From Deltaproteobacteria bacterium (GTDB taxonomy: Bacteria > Myxococcota_A > Polyangia > JACPQR01), in NCBI GenBank assembly GCA_016190375.1, contig JACPQR010000125.1, positions 1 through 38,602 of the forward strand: a stretch of DNA of 38,602 bases, read 5' to 3'. The stretch's first letter is position 1. Every line of letters begins with the position of its first letter. Of the stretch, positions 31,547 to 38,602 are shown one piece after another. Below the pieces are notes generated by a model. That model had not been told where the DNA came from, did no database searches, and saw nothing but the letters and a program-made list of their open reading frames with translations. The translations under genes were made by a program, and so were the position numbers.

Positions 31547-31936
31547 CTACCAGATGGCCTCGACGCGATACTTGCGGAAGACCTCGTGGTCGGAGGTGAC
31601 AATCGGGATCCCCTCGAGGGCCGCCTGAGCGATCAGCAGCCGATCGAACGGGTCCCTGTGGTGGTGCGGCAGCCCGGCCACGTGATGCGCATGCCGGAGC
31701 TGGATGGGCAGGACGTCGATCCCGTTGGCCTCGAGACGCGAGGCGACGTAGGAGCCGACCTCCTCCGGCAGCCGGAGCTTCCCGAGCGCTACCTTGATCG
31801 CGAGCTCCCAGGAGCTGGCGACGCTCCAGAGGAGCTTGGACTCCTCGGACGAGATGAGCTGGCGTGCCCGCCGACTGAGCCGCTCGGGGGCACCCAGCCA
31901 GAAGAGCAACACCTGGGTGTCGAGCAGGAGAGTCAT
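31547..31936 (-). CDS. PIN-domain toxin, VapC-like
   Basis: This 129-residue protein is a PIN-domain ribonuclease of the VapC type. The acidic site residues are Asp6 (LLLDTQ), Glu44 (SSWELAIK), Asp95 and Asp98 (RDPFDRLLIAQA) and Asp116 (TSDHEVF). Such toxins cut tRNA or other RNA and are held inactive by the partner encoded just upstream. The ATG overlaps the antitoxin stop by four bases, which is typical of such pairs. Target RNA is not predictable. Confidence 0.92.
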   Translation of the reverse strand: MTLLLDTQVLLFWLGAPERLSRRARQLISSEESKLLWSVASSWELAIKVALGKLRLPEEVGSYVASRLEANGIDVLPIQLRHAHHVAGLPHHHRDPFDRLLIAQAALEGIPIVTSDHEVFRKYRVEAIW

Positions 31937-32223
31937 GCCCTGCGTCGCTTCGGCCTCGAAACCGCTGCTTTCCGCGCCGTGGGGCGGGTCATCGGTGCCT
32001 CGAACGCCGCAAGCGCATCGTCGGGCAGAACCGAAAAATCTTCCGCGATCCAGACCTTGCCAACGTCCGCGCCGGCTACGCGAGAACGCCGCAGCCGGCC
32101 CAGCGGGACGAGCCGCACGACCGGCTCGCGGCCCCGCGCGATCACGACCTCCTCGCCCTCGATTGCGCTGGCGATCAGTCGCGAGAGCTGCGTCTTCGCC
32201 TGGTGGACGGTGAACACCTTCAT
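31933..32223 (-). CDS. Phd/YefM-type antitoxin
   Basis: The 96-residue protein starts with the Phd/YefM DNA-binding fold: MKVFTVHQAKTQLSRLI, then EGEEVVIARGREPVVRLVPL. The rest is a flexible, basic tail that would wrap the PIN toxin encoded next. Members of this family bind a palindrome over their own promoter; a perfect 10-bp palindrome lies 9 bp upstream of the ATG. The pair lies downstream of the carboxyltransferase gene on the same strand. Confidence 0.9.
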   Translation of the reverse strand: MKVFTVHQAKTQLSRLIASAIEGEEVVIARGREPVVRLVPLGRLRRSRVAGADVGKVWIAEDFSVLPDDALAAFEAPMTRPTARKAAVSRPKRRRA

Positions 32224-32231
32224 GCGGGTAG

Positions 32232-32241
32232 CTTAGCTAAG
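32232..32241. promoter_or_regulatory. Candidate operator palindrome of the toxin-antitoxin pair
   Basis: CTTAGCTAAG is a perfect 10-bp palindrome located 9 bp before the antitoxin start codon, in an AT-richer spot of an otherwise GC-rich region. On the minus strand it overlaps a weak -10-like TAAGCT that sits 17 nt from TTGTGG. Autoregulation by the Phd-like protein is expected for the family. Confidence 0.45.
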
Positions 32242-32267
32242 AAGTGGACTAGCCACAACGAGCGAAG

Positions 32268-33797
32268 CTAGACGGGATGGACTGCGTGGCGCTTGATGGG
32301 AGGCGGATCGACCTTGCCGGCGAGCATCGACAGCCTCCTCGCGAGCTCGTCGCGCAGGCGGATGCCCGGGACGATGGCGTCGATGACGAGGTCGGAGGCG
32401 AGGCGAAAGACGTCGATGTCGCGGTTGTACTCGTCACGAAGCTCGGTGATGGTTGCCTCGCGCTCCCGCTCGGGCAGCTCGGCGAGCTTGTTGGCGTAGA
32501 CCGCGTTGACGGCCGCCTCCGCGCCCATGACCGCGATCTTCGCGCCGGGCAACGCCAGGCAGGCGTCGGGCCCGAAGCCCGGGCCGCACATCGCGTACAG
32601 ACCGGCGCCGTAGGCCTTGCGGACGATGACCGATATCCTCGGCACGGTGGCCTCGGACACGGCCGAGATCATCTTCGCTCCGGCCCGGATGATCCCCTGG
32701 CGCTCGACCTTCGTGCCGATCATGAATCCGGGGACGTCCGCCAGATACAGGAGCGGGATCCCGAAGGCGTCGCAGAGCCAGATGAACCGGGCCGCCTTGT
32801 CCGCGCTGTCGACGAACAGGACGCCGCCCTTCACCTTCGGCTGGCTGGCGACGATCCCGACAGGGCGGCCGTCGATGCGCCCCAGTCCGGTGAGGATCTC
32901 GCCGGCGAACAGCTCCTTGATCTCGAACCACGATCCCGCATCGACGAGCTCGTGGACGACCTCCATCATGTCGAACGGCCGGTTTGCATCGGCGGGAACG
33001 ACGTCCTCGATGGCGCGGCCGCTCGAGCGCGGTGGGACGGCGGCGATTCGCTCGGGGAGCTCGCTCGCCGACTGTGGGAAGTAGGACAGGTACGTCTTCG
33101 CGGCGGCGAGCGCCTCGTCCTCGTTCCCGACGAGCAGGTCGCCGCAACCCGAGACGGAGCAGTGCATCCGGGCGCCCCCCATCTCCTCGAGGGTGACCTT
33201 CTCGCCGATCACCATCTCCGCCATTCGAGGAGAGCCGAGGTACATGGAGGCATTGCCGTCGACCATGATCACGACGTCGCAGAACGCCGGCACGTACGCA
33301 CCGCCGGCGGCTGACGGCCCGAAGAGGACGCAGATCTGGGGCACCATTCCGGAGAGGCGAACCTGATTGTGGAAGATGCGGCCCGCTCCGCGCCGGCTGG
33401 GGAACATCGCGACCTGATCCGTGATCCGGGCTCCCGCGGAGTCGACGAGATAGAAGAGCGGCACGCGAAGGCGCTCGGCGGCCTCCTGGATCCGGAGGAT
33501 CTTCTCCACCGTTCGCTCGCCCCAGGATCCGGCCTTCACCGTCGAGTCGTTCGCCATGACCGCGACCCGGCGACCGCCGACGAGCCCGAGGCCCGTCACC
33601 ACGCCGTCGGCCGGCAGCTCGGCGTCGACGCTGTTGGCGAAGGCTCCGTCCTCGACGAAGCTCGAGGCGTCGAGGAGGAGCTCGAGGCGCTTGCGGACGA
33701 AGAGCTTGCAATGCTCGGATGCCTTCTCGTGGTACTTGGGGGCGCCCCCGAGCCGGATGCGCTCGAGTAACTCCAGGGCGCGACGGTCGTCGTTCAT
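32268..33797 (-). CDS. Acyl-CoA carboxylase, carboxyltransferase (beta) subunit
   Basis: The 509-residue protein carries both halves of the carboxyltransferase fold. The N-terminal half has NDSTVKAGSWGERTVEK, a VDSAGARITDQV loop, and GPSAAGGAYVPAFCD for one oxyanion hole. The C-terminal half has PGFMIGTKVERQGIIR and RKAYGAGLYAM for the other. It would move CO2 from biotin to an acyl-CoA, such as propionyl-, methylcrotonyl- or geranyl-CoA. The length suits the propionyl type and the AAGGAYVPA loop recalls the methylcrotonyl type, so the substrate is open. ATG 33797 is used rather than a codon 18 nt upstream. No biotin carboxylase or biotin carrier gene is in the window. Confidence 0.93.
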   Translation of the reverse strand: MNDDRRALELLERIRLGGAPKYHEKASEHCKLFVRKRLELLLDASSFVEDGAFANSVDAELPADGVVTGLGLVGGRRVAVMANDSTVKAGSWGERTVEKILRIQEAAERLRVPLFYLVDSAGARITDQVAMFPSRRGAGRIFHNQVRLSGMVPQICVLFGPSAAGGAYVPAFCDVVIMVDGNASMYLGSPRMAEMVIGEKVTLEEMGGARMHCSVSGCGDLLVGNEDEALAAAKTYLSYFPQSASELPERIAAVPPRSSGRAIEDVVPADANRPFDMMEVVHELVDAGSWFEIKELFAGEILTGLGRIDGRPVGIVASQPKVKGGVLFVDSADKAARFIWLCDAFGIPLLYLADVPGFMIGTKVERQGIIRAGAKMISAVSEATVPRISVIVRKAYGAGLYAMCGPGFGPDACLALPGAKIAVMGAEAAVNAVYANKLAELPEREREATITELRDEYNRDIDVFRLASDLVIDAIVPGIRLRDELARRLSMLAGKVDPPPIKRHAVHPV

Positions 33798-33884
33798 GGG
33801 CGAGCAGCCTAGCATTCACCGTGCGTCGGCCGGCCGTCCGGGGCCCCAACAACACGCAATCATCACGCGACCTTCACGGTCGGA

Positions 33885-35216
33885 TCAGCGAAGGCCATAC
33901 TTGCGCAACAGCCCCACGAGGTGGGCACGATCGACCTGCGCCTCCCGCGCGGCTTGCGACACGTTTCCCCCCGTGCGCTCGATCAGCGCGGCCAGGTACG
34001 AGCGCTCGAACGTCTCGATCGCCGCGGCCTTGGCGATGCCGAACGGAGCCTGGATCGCGGCGGCCGGCTCGGACGTGACCGCCCCTGGCAGTGAGGCGTC
34101 GACGACGCCGTCGACCGTGAGCGCCGCCGCGCGCTCGAGGTGGTTGCGCAGCTCGCGGACGTTGCCCGGCCAGGCGTACCCCTTCATCTCCTCGATCTTC
34201 TCGACAGAGATGTGCAGCCGCCGGCCGTGTGGGCTTCTGGCTCTGAGGTCGTCGAGGAAGCGCTCCACGAGGCCGGGAATGTCCTCGGGGCGCTCGCGAA
34301 GCGGCGGAAGGTGGACGGTCACCTGCGCGATCCGGAAGTACAGGTCCGAGCGGAAGGTCTTGCGGTTCACCTCGCGGCGCAGGTCGCGGTTCGTGGCGGC
34401 GAGGAAGCGGACGTCGACGTTCCTCGCCTGGGTCGAGCCCAGCCGCCGCACCTGGCGCGTCTCGAGGATGCGGAGGAGCTTCGGCTGTAGCTCCACGGGC
34501 AGCTCTCCGAGCTCGTCGATGAGGAGCGTCCCGCCGCTCGCGGCCTCGAACGCCCCGACGCGGGTGGTCGTCGCGCCGGTGAACGCGCCCTTCTCGTGGC
34601 CGAACAGCTCGGACTCGACGAGACCGGGCGGCAGCGAGCCGGAGTCGACGATCTGGTAGGGACCGTCGCTCCGCGCGCTCGCGGCGTGCAGCGCCCGCGC
34701 CACGAGCTCCTTTCCCGTACCGGTCTCGCCCTCGACGAGGACGCTGACGTCGCTCTGCGAGAGCTTCTCGAGCAGATCGAAGAGCCTCCGCATCGCCACG
34801 CTCTGGCCGACCAGCTCGCCGAAGGAGCTCCGCGTCGAGACGGGCATGCGAATCGTCCCGCGCTCGACGCAGCGAACCTCCGTCTTGCCGAGCCGCAGGC
34901 GCGCGCCGGGCCGGAGGAACACCTCGCGGACGCGGTAGCCGTCGAGGAACGTGCCGTTCGTGCTGTCGAGGTCCTTGAGGAGGATCCCCTGCGGCCCGCG
35001 GAGGATCTCGCAGTGAAAGCGGGAGACCGACGAATCGCGCAGGACCAGGCTGTTGCCCTCGGCGGTGCCGATGCCGAAGCGTTCGCCCTCGAAGGCGCGG
35101 GCGAGCTTGGCGTCGGGCCCGCTCGTGACCCGGAACTCGATCCCCGCCGCGACCGCCCAGCCGGGCTCCTCCGAGATCGCGACCTCGGTGAGGCCCCAGT
35201 CTTCGCTCCTCGTCAT
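33885..35216 (-). CDS. FHA-domain sigma-54 activator
   Basis: The 443-residue protein has an FHA domain (about 27-118) with phosphopeptide-binding Ser65-Arg66, His68 and Asn87-Gly88. A sigma-54 AAA+ domain (about 132-370) follows with Walker A GETGTGKE (163-170), the GAFTGA sigma-54 loop (210-215) and Walker B LLIDEL (231-236). A Fis-type helix-turn-helix ends the protein (GGNVSQAAREAQVDRAHLVG). It replaces the usual receiver with a phosphothreonine sensor, so it is likely controlled by a Ser/Thr kinase. The kinase gene lies 28 nt upstream on the same strand. ATG 35216 starts MTRSEDWG; longer starts overlap the kinase gene. Target promoters are not known. Confidence 0.95.
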   Translation of the reverse strand: MTRSEDWGLTEVAISEEPGWAVAAGIEFRVTSGPDAKLARAFEGERFGIGTAEGNSLVLRDSSVSRFHCEILRGPQGILLKDLDSTNGTFLDGYRVREVFLRPGARLRLGKTEVRCVERGTIRMPVSTRSSFGELVGQSVAMRRLFDLLEKLSQSDVSVLVEGETGTGKELVARALHAASARSDGPYQIVDSGSLPPGLVESELFGHEKGAFTGATTTRVGAFEAASGGTLLIDELGELPVELQPKLLRILETRQVRRLGSTQARNVDVRFLAATNRDLRREVNRKTFRSDLYFRIAQVTVHLPPLRERPEDIPGLVERFLDDLRARSPHGRRLHISVEKIEEMKGYAWPGNVRELRNHLERAAALTVDGVVDASLPGAVTSEPAAAIQAPFGIAKAAAIETFERSYLAALIERTGGNVSQAAREAQVDRAHLVGLLRKYGLR

Positions 35217-35244
35217 GCGTGTGACTCGAGAAAGCCTGTGTTCG

Positions 35245-36939
35245 TCATTCGAAGGACTCGAGGAATACCGAGCCCGTGCGGCCCGCGTCAACTCGAACCG
35301 GGAGGTCCCGCTCGCGCCCGGTGCGGCCGCCGACGACCTTGACCTGCCTCACCCCAGCCTCGACGACGACATCGAGTGGTGTCGTGCCCACGCGCCTGCC
35401 GTCCACGAAGACCCAGCCCCAACCCGGCGTCGTTCCCACCCGCAAGCGGCCCGTGGCGGGTGGTGCCGCGGGCTCGGGCGGAGGCGTCGGCGGGCCAGCC
35501 GTGGCACGCGGCGCGGCCTTTCGGGGCGCCTGGCGTCCCGCGTCCGCCGAGCGCGCGGCGTCACCCGATCGCGGCGCGCCCGGCGCGGGCGCAGGGCTCG
35601 TCGCGGGGCGGGACGATCCTTCGCCGCCCTCCGCGCGCGGCGTGCGCGGGTCCGCGTCGGCCTCGGCCGGACCGTCGACCGGCCCGACGCTCGTTCCGCC
35701 GCGAGTCGACCGAGGGCTGCCCTCGTGGTCGGCGGCGGCCGCGGTCGAGCGCTCCGCGCGGTCGGAGCGAGAGGGTGGCGTCGCCTTGCCCATCCCGACG
35801 GCGACCGCGACCAGCACGACCGTCGATATCGCCGCAGCCAGGATCCCCCATCTGCGGCGCGAGCTCTGCGCGCGCGCCGCCCGGGCGACCCTGAGGTCCG
35901 ACGCCTCGCGATCGGCCTCCGTGAGCACCGTGATGCCGTCTTCCGCGACGAGGCGGCTGAGCTCGAGCAGGACCGGGCCGCGTGCCCGAGACCCCGACCA
36001 GGGGTCGCGCTCCGCCGCCCCCGGGAGCAGGGCCTGCACTTGGTCCCGCACGGCCCTCACGCCCGCGTCCTTGCCGCAGGCCAGGGCGACCGCTTCGAGC
36101 TCCGCGAGCATCGCTGCGGCGTCCGGGAAGCGCTGGTCGGGATCCGCCTGCATGGCGCGCCGCACGAGCCTCGCGAGAGAGGGCGAGACCTCGGGTCGGA
36201 GCTCCTCGATCGGCCGGACCTCCGCCTTGAGCACCTTCGCGAGCGTCTCGGTTCGGGACTCGCCCCGGAACGGGCTCTGCCCGGTCAGCTCGAAGTACAG
36301 GACGGTCCCGAGCGCGAACATGTCCGCGCGGGCGTCGATCGCCGCCCCTCGCGCCTGCTCCGGCGCGAGGTAGGCGGGCTTGCCGTAGATCGCGCCCGGG
36401 CGAACGTCGTCGGCGCTCCCGGTGCGGGCGAGCCCGAAGTCGCCGAGCTTCACGTCCCCCTCGAAGGAGACGAGGACGTTCTGGGGGCTGACGTCTCGGT
36501 GCACGAGGTCCAGGCGCTCGCCCGTCTGACCGCGAGCCCTGTGCGCGTAGTCGAGGCCGCGGCAGACGTCCAGGGCGATTCGCACCGCCACGCCGACGGG
36601 CAACGGGCCCTTCGACTCCCGGAGGAGCAAGCCCAGGTCGATCCCGTGCACGTACTCGAGGACGAGGAAGTACGTCTCGCCCATCCGACCGAAGTCGAGG
36701 ACCTGGACGATGTTCGGGCAGACGAGGTTCGCTTGCAGGCGGGCCTCGTCGAGGAAGCGCTCCACCAGCTCCGGGACCCTCGCGAGCGACTCGTGCATGC
36801 GCTTGAGAACGACCGGCTTGGCGAACCCCCCGGGCCCTACCGCCCGGGCGAGGAAGACCCGGCCCATTCCCCCCTCGCCGAGCGGTACGAGGTCCCGAAA
36901 GCGCCCGAAGGTCTCCACCGAGAGCCCATCATAGCCCAT
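35245..36939 (-). CDS. Transmembrane Ser/Thr protein kinase with C-terminal PEGA-like domain
   Basis: The 564-residue protein has a Hanks-type kinase domain (about 12-290). The Gly-rich loop is GEGGMG (21-26), Lys46 is in VVLKRM, HRDVSPQN holds Asp149 and Asn154, DFG is at 167-169 and APE at 192-194. All catalytic residues are present. One membrane helix (about 364-384) is followed by a Pro/Ala/Gly-rich linker and a PEGA-like domain (about 495-564; VFVDGRRVGTTPLDV) that should lie in the periplasm. ATG 36939 is chosen because it starts just before the kinase domain; upstream codons run into ndk. The downstream FHA/sigma-54 activator is the natural substrate candidate, making a kinase-to-transcription pair. 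The signal sensed is unknown. Confidence 0.95.
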   Translation of the reverse strand: MGYDGLSVETFGRFRDLVPLGEGGMGRVFLARAVGPGGFAKPVVLKRMHESLARVPELVERFLDEARLQANLVCPNIVQVLDFGRMGETYFLVLEYVHGIDLGLLLRESKGPLPVGVAVRIALDVCRGLDYAHRARGQTGERLDLVHRDVSPQNVLVSFEGDVKLGDFGLARTGSADDVRPGAIYGKPAYLAPEQARGAAIDARADMFALGTVLYFELTGQSPFRGESRTETLAKVLKAEVRPIEELRPEVSPSLARLVRRAMQADPDQRFPDAAAMLAELEAVALACGKDAGVRAVRDQVQALLPGAAERDPWSGSRARGPVLLELSRLVAEDGITVLTEADREASDLRVARAARAQSSRRRWGILAAAISTVVLVAVAVGMGKATPPSRSDRAERSTAAAADHEGSPRSTRGGTSVGPVDGPAEADADPRTPRAEGGEGSSRPATSPAPAPGAPRSGDAARSADAGRQAPRKAAPRATAGPPTPPPEPAAPPATGRLRVGTTPGWGWVFVDGRRVGTTPLDVVVEAGVRQVKVVGGRTGRERDLPVRVDAGRTGSVFLESFE

Positions 36940-36958
36940 AGCACCCCGGCTTGCGGTG

Positions 36959-36983
36959 GGTGCCAGCCTGGTGTAATGGCACC
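36959..36983. promoter_or_regulatory. Inverted repeat between kinase and ndk starts
   Basis: GGTGCCA (36959-36965) and TGGCACC (36977-36983) form a 7-bp inverted repeat with an 11-nt spacer, in the 49-nt gap between two divergent start codons. It ends five bases before the ndk ATG. It could be an operator for either gene or a leader hairpin; no experimental or family evidence supports a choice. Confidence 0.3.
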
Positions 36984-36988
36984 TCGCC

Positions 36989-37411
36989 ATGGCCACCGAA
37001 CGCACGCTCGCCCTAGTCAAGCCCGATGCAGTCGCCAAGAACGCCGCCGGCGAGATCCTCGCCATGATCCAGAAGGCGGGCCTGAAGGTCCGCGCCCTGA
37101 AGATGCTTCGCCTGAGCCAGGCGCAGGCGCGCGGCTTCTACGCGGTCCACCGCGAGAGGCCCTTCTACGACAGCCTCGTCGCGTTCATGACGGAGGGGCC
37201 GATCATCGCGGCGGTCCTCGAGGGCGAAGGCGCCGTCGCCCGCTACCGCGACCTGATGGGCGCGACGAACCCCGCGAACGCCGGCCCGGGGACGATCCGG
37301 AAGCTCTTCGCGCAGAACATCGAGCGCAACGCCGTTCACGGCTCCGACGCCGTCGAGACGGCGCGGACGGAGATCGCATACGTCTTCTCGGAGCTCGAGA
37401 TCGAACCCTGA
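36989..37411 (+). CDS. ndk: Nucleoside diphosphate kinase
   Basis: The 140-residue enzyme transfers phosphate from ATP to other nucleoside diphosphates through a phosphohistidine. It has the opening ERTLALVKPDAVAKN, the FYAVHRERPFYDSLV loop, GATNPANAGPGTIR for the nucleotide, and the active-site His in ERNAVHGSD. The length is standard. The rlmN GTG follows four bases after the stop, so the two are probably co-transcribed. Confidence 0.97.
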   Translation: MATERTLALVKPDAVAKNAAGEILAMIQKAGLKVRALKMLRLSQAQARGFYAVHRERPFYDSLVAFMTEGPIIAAVLEGEGAVARYRDLMGATNPANAGPGTIRKLFAQNIERNAVHGSDAVETARTEIAYVFSELEIEP

Positions 37412-37415
37412 CACC

Positions 37416-38453
37416 GTGCCGGTGAGGCTTCGCGAGGCCCTGCCCGACGAGATCGAACGGTGGCTAGGCGACGCCGGGGAGCCGCGCTATCGGGCGCTCC
37501 AGATCTTCCGCGGCCTCCAGGCTCGCGGGCTCGAGCCCGCGGGATTGACGGACGTCGGCAAGACCCTCAGGGCTCGCCTCGCTGCGGAGGCGGGACCGCC
37601 CGCGGGCGAGGTCGCCGAGGTGCATCACTCGGTGGATGGGACGACGAAGCTCGTCATCGCCTTCGCGGACGGGGCGATGGTGGAGACGGTCCTGATGGGG
37701 ACCACGATCCCCGGCCGGATGAGCCAGTGCATCTCCACCCAGGTCGGCTGCGCGATGGGTTGCGTGTTCTGCCACTCCGGGATCGCCGGGTTGAAGAGGA
37801 ACCTCACGGCTTCCGAGATCCTCGCCCAGATCCACCTGGCAAGGGTGCACGTGCCGGAGGGTGAGCAGGTCACGAACGTCGTCCTGATGGGGATGGGCGA
37901 GCCCCTTCACAACTACGAGGCGGTCCGCCGCGCCATCCAGATCATGACCCACCCCGACGGACTGGGCCTCTCGACCAGGCGGGTGACGCTCTCGACGGTC
38001 GGGCTCGTCCGCGGGCTGGAGGCGCTCGGCCGGGACTTCTCTGGACAGATTGCGCTGGCCGTCTCGCTCCACGCGGGCGACGACGCCGTCCGCTCGCGCC
38101 TGGTGCCCGTGAACCGGCGCCACGACCTCGAGTCGGTCGTCGCCGCCCTCCGCGCCTACCCGCTTCCGGCGCGCCGCCGGATCACCATCGAGTACACGCT
38201 CATCAGTGGCGAGAACGACGACCTCGGCCAGGCGCGCAAGCTCGCGAGGCTCCTGCGCGGAATGGCCGTCAAGGTCAACCTGATCCCGATGAACCAGCAC
38301 GGCGCGAGCCCGCACGAGGCGCCACCGCCCGAGACGGTCGAGGCCTTCCGCGACGTGCTAGTCCGGGCCGGGCTGTCGGTCTTCGTACGGCACCGGCGTG
38401 GAGCGGACATCGCCGCGGCGTGCGGCCAGCTCGCGCTGCGCCCCAGCACGTAG
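37416..38453 (+). CDS. rlmN: 23S rRNA (adenine2503-C2)-methyltransferase (dual-specificity RlmN)
   Basis: The 345-residue radical-SAM enzyme methylates A2503 of 23S rRNA and a tRNA adenosine. The iron-sulfur cluster cysteines lie in GCAMGCVFC (CxxxCxxC), followed by GLKRNLTASEI. Later come VVLMGMGEPLHNY and STVGLVRG, and the C-terminal catalytic Cys in GADIAAACGQL. That cysteine and the overall length match RlmN. Cfr resistance methylases also share this layout, but RlmN is expected in a housekeeping context next to ndk. The start is GTG, consistent with the ndk spacing. Behind the stop the sequence holds only a short repeat. Confidence 0.93.
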   Translation: MPVRLREALPDEIERWLGDAGEPRYRALQIFRGLQARGLEPAGLTDVGKTLRARLAAEAGPPAGEVAEVHHSVDGTTKLVIAFADGAMVETVLMGTTIPGRMSQCISTQVGCAMGCVFCHSGIAGLKRNLTASEILAQIHLARVHVPEGEQVTNVVLMGMGEPLHNYEAVRRAIQIMTHPDGLGLSTRRVTLSTVGLVRGLEALGRDFSGQIALAVSLHAGDDAVRSRLVPVNRRHDLESVVAALRAYPLPARRRITIEYTLISGENDDLGQARKLARLLRGMAVKVNLIPMNQHGASPHEAPPPETVEAFRDVLVRAGLSVFVRHRRGADIAAACGQLALRPST

Positions 38454-38509
38454 TCCGGATGGGGTGCGTTGCACGGCCCCGGGTTTCGCCGGTCGTCGAT
38501 GTCGCCGTT

Positions 38510-38550
38510 GACGTGGACCTTGACGGCGACGTGGACGTGGACCTTGACGG
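38510..38550 (+). repeat. Direct repeat of 17 bp with a 24-bp period
   Basis: GACGTGGACCTTGACGG occurs at 38510-38526 and again at 38534-38550, with GACGTG-like units between. The stretch could encode Asp-Val/Asp-Leu repeats or be an intergenic repeat; the window ends 52 bp later, so this cannot be settled. No other feature is seen from 38454 to the end. Confidence 0.6.
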
Positions 38551-38602
38551 ACCCCGGTTGACTTCCCCTGCGGACCGCCGCGGCGAGGGCGGGTCGCGTC
38601 GA

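Noticed and set aside
36977..36993. TGGCAC that could be a sigma-54 promoter -24 element before ndk
   Set aside because: The matching -12 TTGC is missing at the required spacing (CATG is found), and the site overlaps the ndk start codon.
38460..38480. GGGGTGC...GCAC..CCCC hairpin after rlmN as a terminator
   Set aside because: The stem is interrupted by a bulge and is not followed by a T-run; support is too weak to list.

Overview
This 38.6 kb window is high-GC chromosomal DNA from a bacterium that looks like a myxobacterium or a related deltaproteobacterial lineage (phylum Myxococcota). That placement is an inference from gene content. The window holds a Ser/Thr protein kinase beside an FHA/sigma-54 activator, AgmX/PglI-type domains, MopE-like and thrombospondin type-3 Asp-rich proteins, a MYXO-CTERM-like tail, a secreted caspase-like peptidase and many lipoproteins. 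No rRNA, tRNA or CRISPR array was seen.

Layout. 1-6408 holds envelope proteins and one acyl-CoA dehydrogenase: an AgmX-like lipoprotein, the dehydrogenase, a MopE-like protein, and a 1086-residue lipoprotein with six PPC-like repeats and a C-terminal caspase domain. 6468-16173 holds a response regulator/HDOD protein, an acyl-CoA mutase large subunit coupled to HMG-CoA lyase, a Tat-type metallophosphoesterase, a GIDE-domain membrane protein, a NAGPA-type lipoprotein, arginine decarboxylase (speA), a methylglutaconyl-CoA hydratase-like crotonase, and the separate B12-binding small subunit of a mutase. 16173-18707 holds a two-cupin lipoprotein, a tiny membrane protein and a secreted glycosidase with a long Asp-rich tail. 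18707-20111 is a decayed insertion sequence bounded by a perfect 26-bp inverted repeat; next to it is a DUF4143-type ATPase. 21451-24039 encodes a surface protein with 18 thrombospondin type-3 repeats. 24126-28419 is a tight TCA-cycle cluster, icd-mdh-sucC-sucD. 28423-38453 holds a Cys-rich lipoprotein, an unknown membrane protein, a PIN/Phd toxin-antitoxin pair, an acyl-CoA carboxylase carboxyltransferase, the kinase and sigma-54 activator pair, ndk and rlmN.

How the genes fit together. The acyl-CoA dehydrogenase, crotonase, HMG-CoA lyase, carboxyltransferase and split mutase are all steps of branched-chain amino acid or short-chain acyl-CoA breakdown, and they feed the TCA genes. The mutase large subunit has Phe105 and Gln223 where methylmalonyl-CoA mutases have Tyr and Arg. 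This points to an isobutyryl-CoA mutase-like substrate range.

The points most worth a second look are the mutase specificity residues, the insertion sequence that ends exactly at the stop codon of the glycosidase and seems to have removed its sorting anchor, a 67-nt near-perfect hairpin inside that element, the PPC-caspase lipoprotein, and the kinase/FHA-activator pair. I did not find a clearly new multi-gene system.
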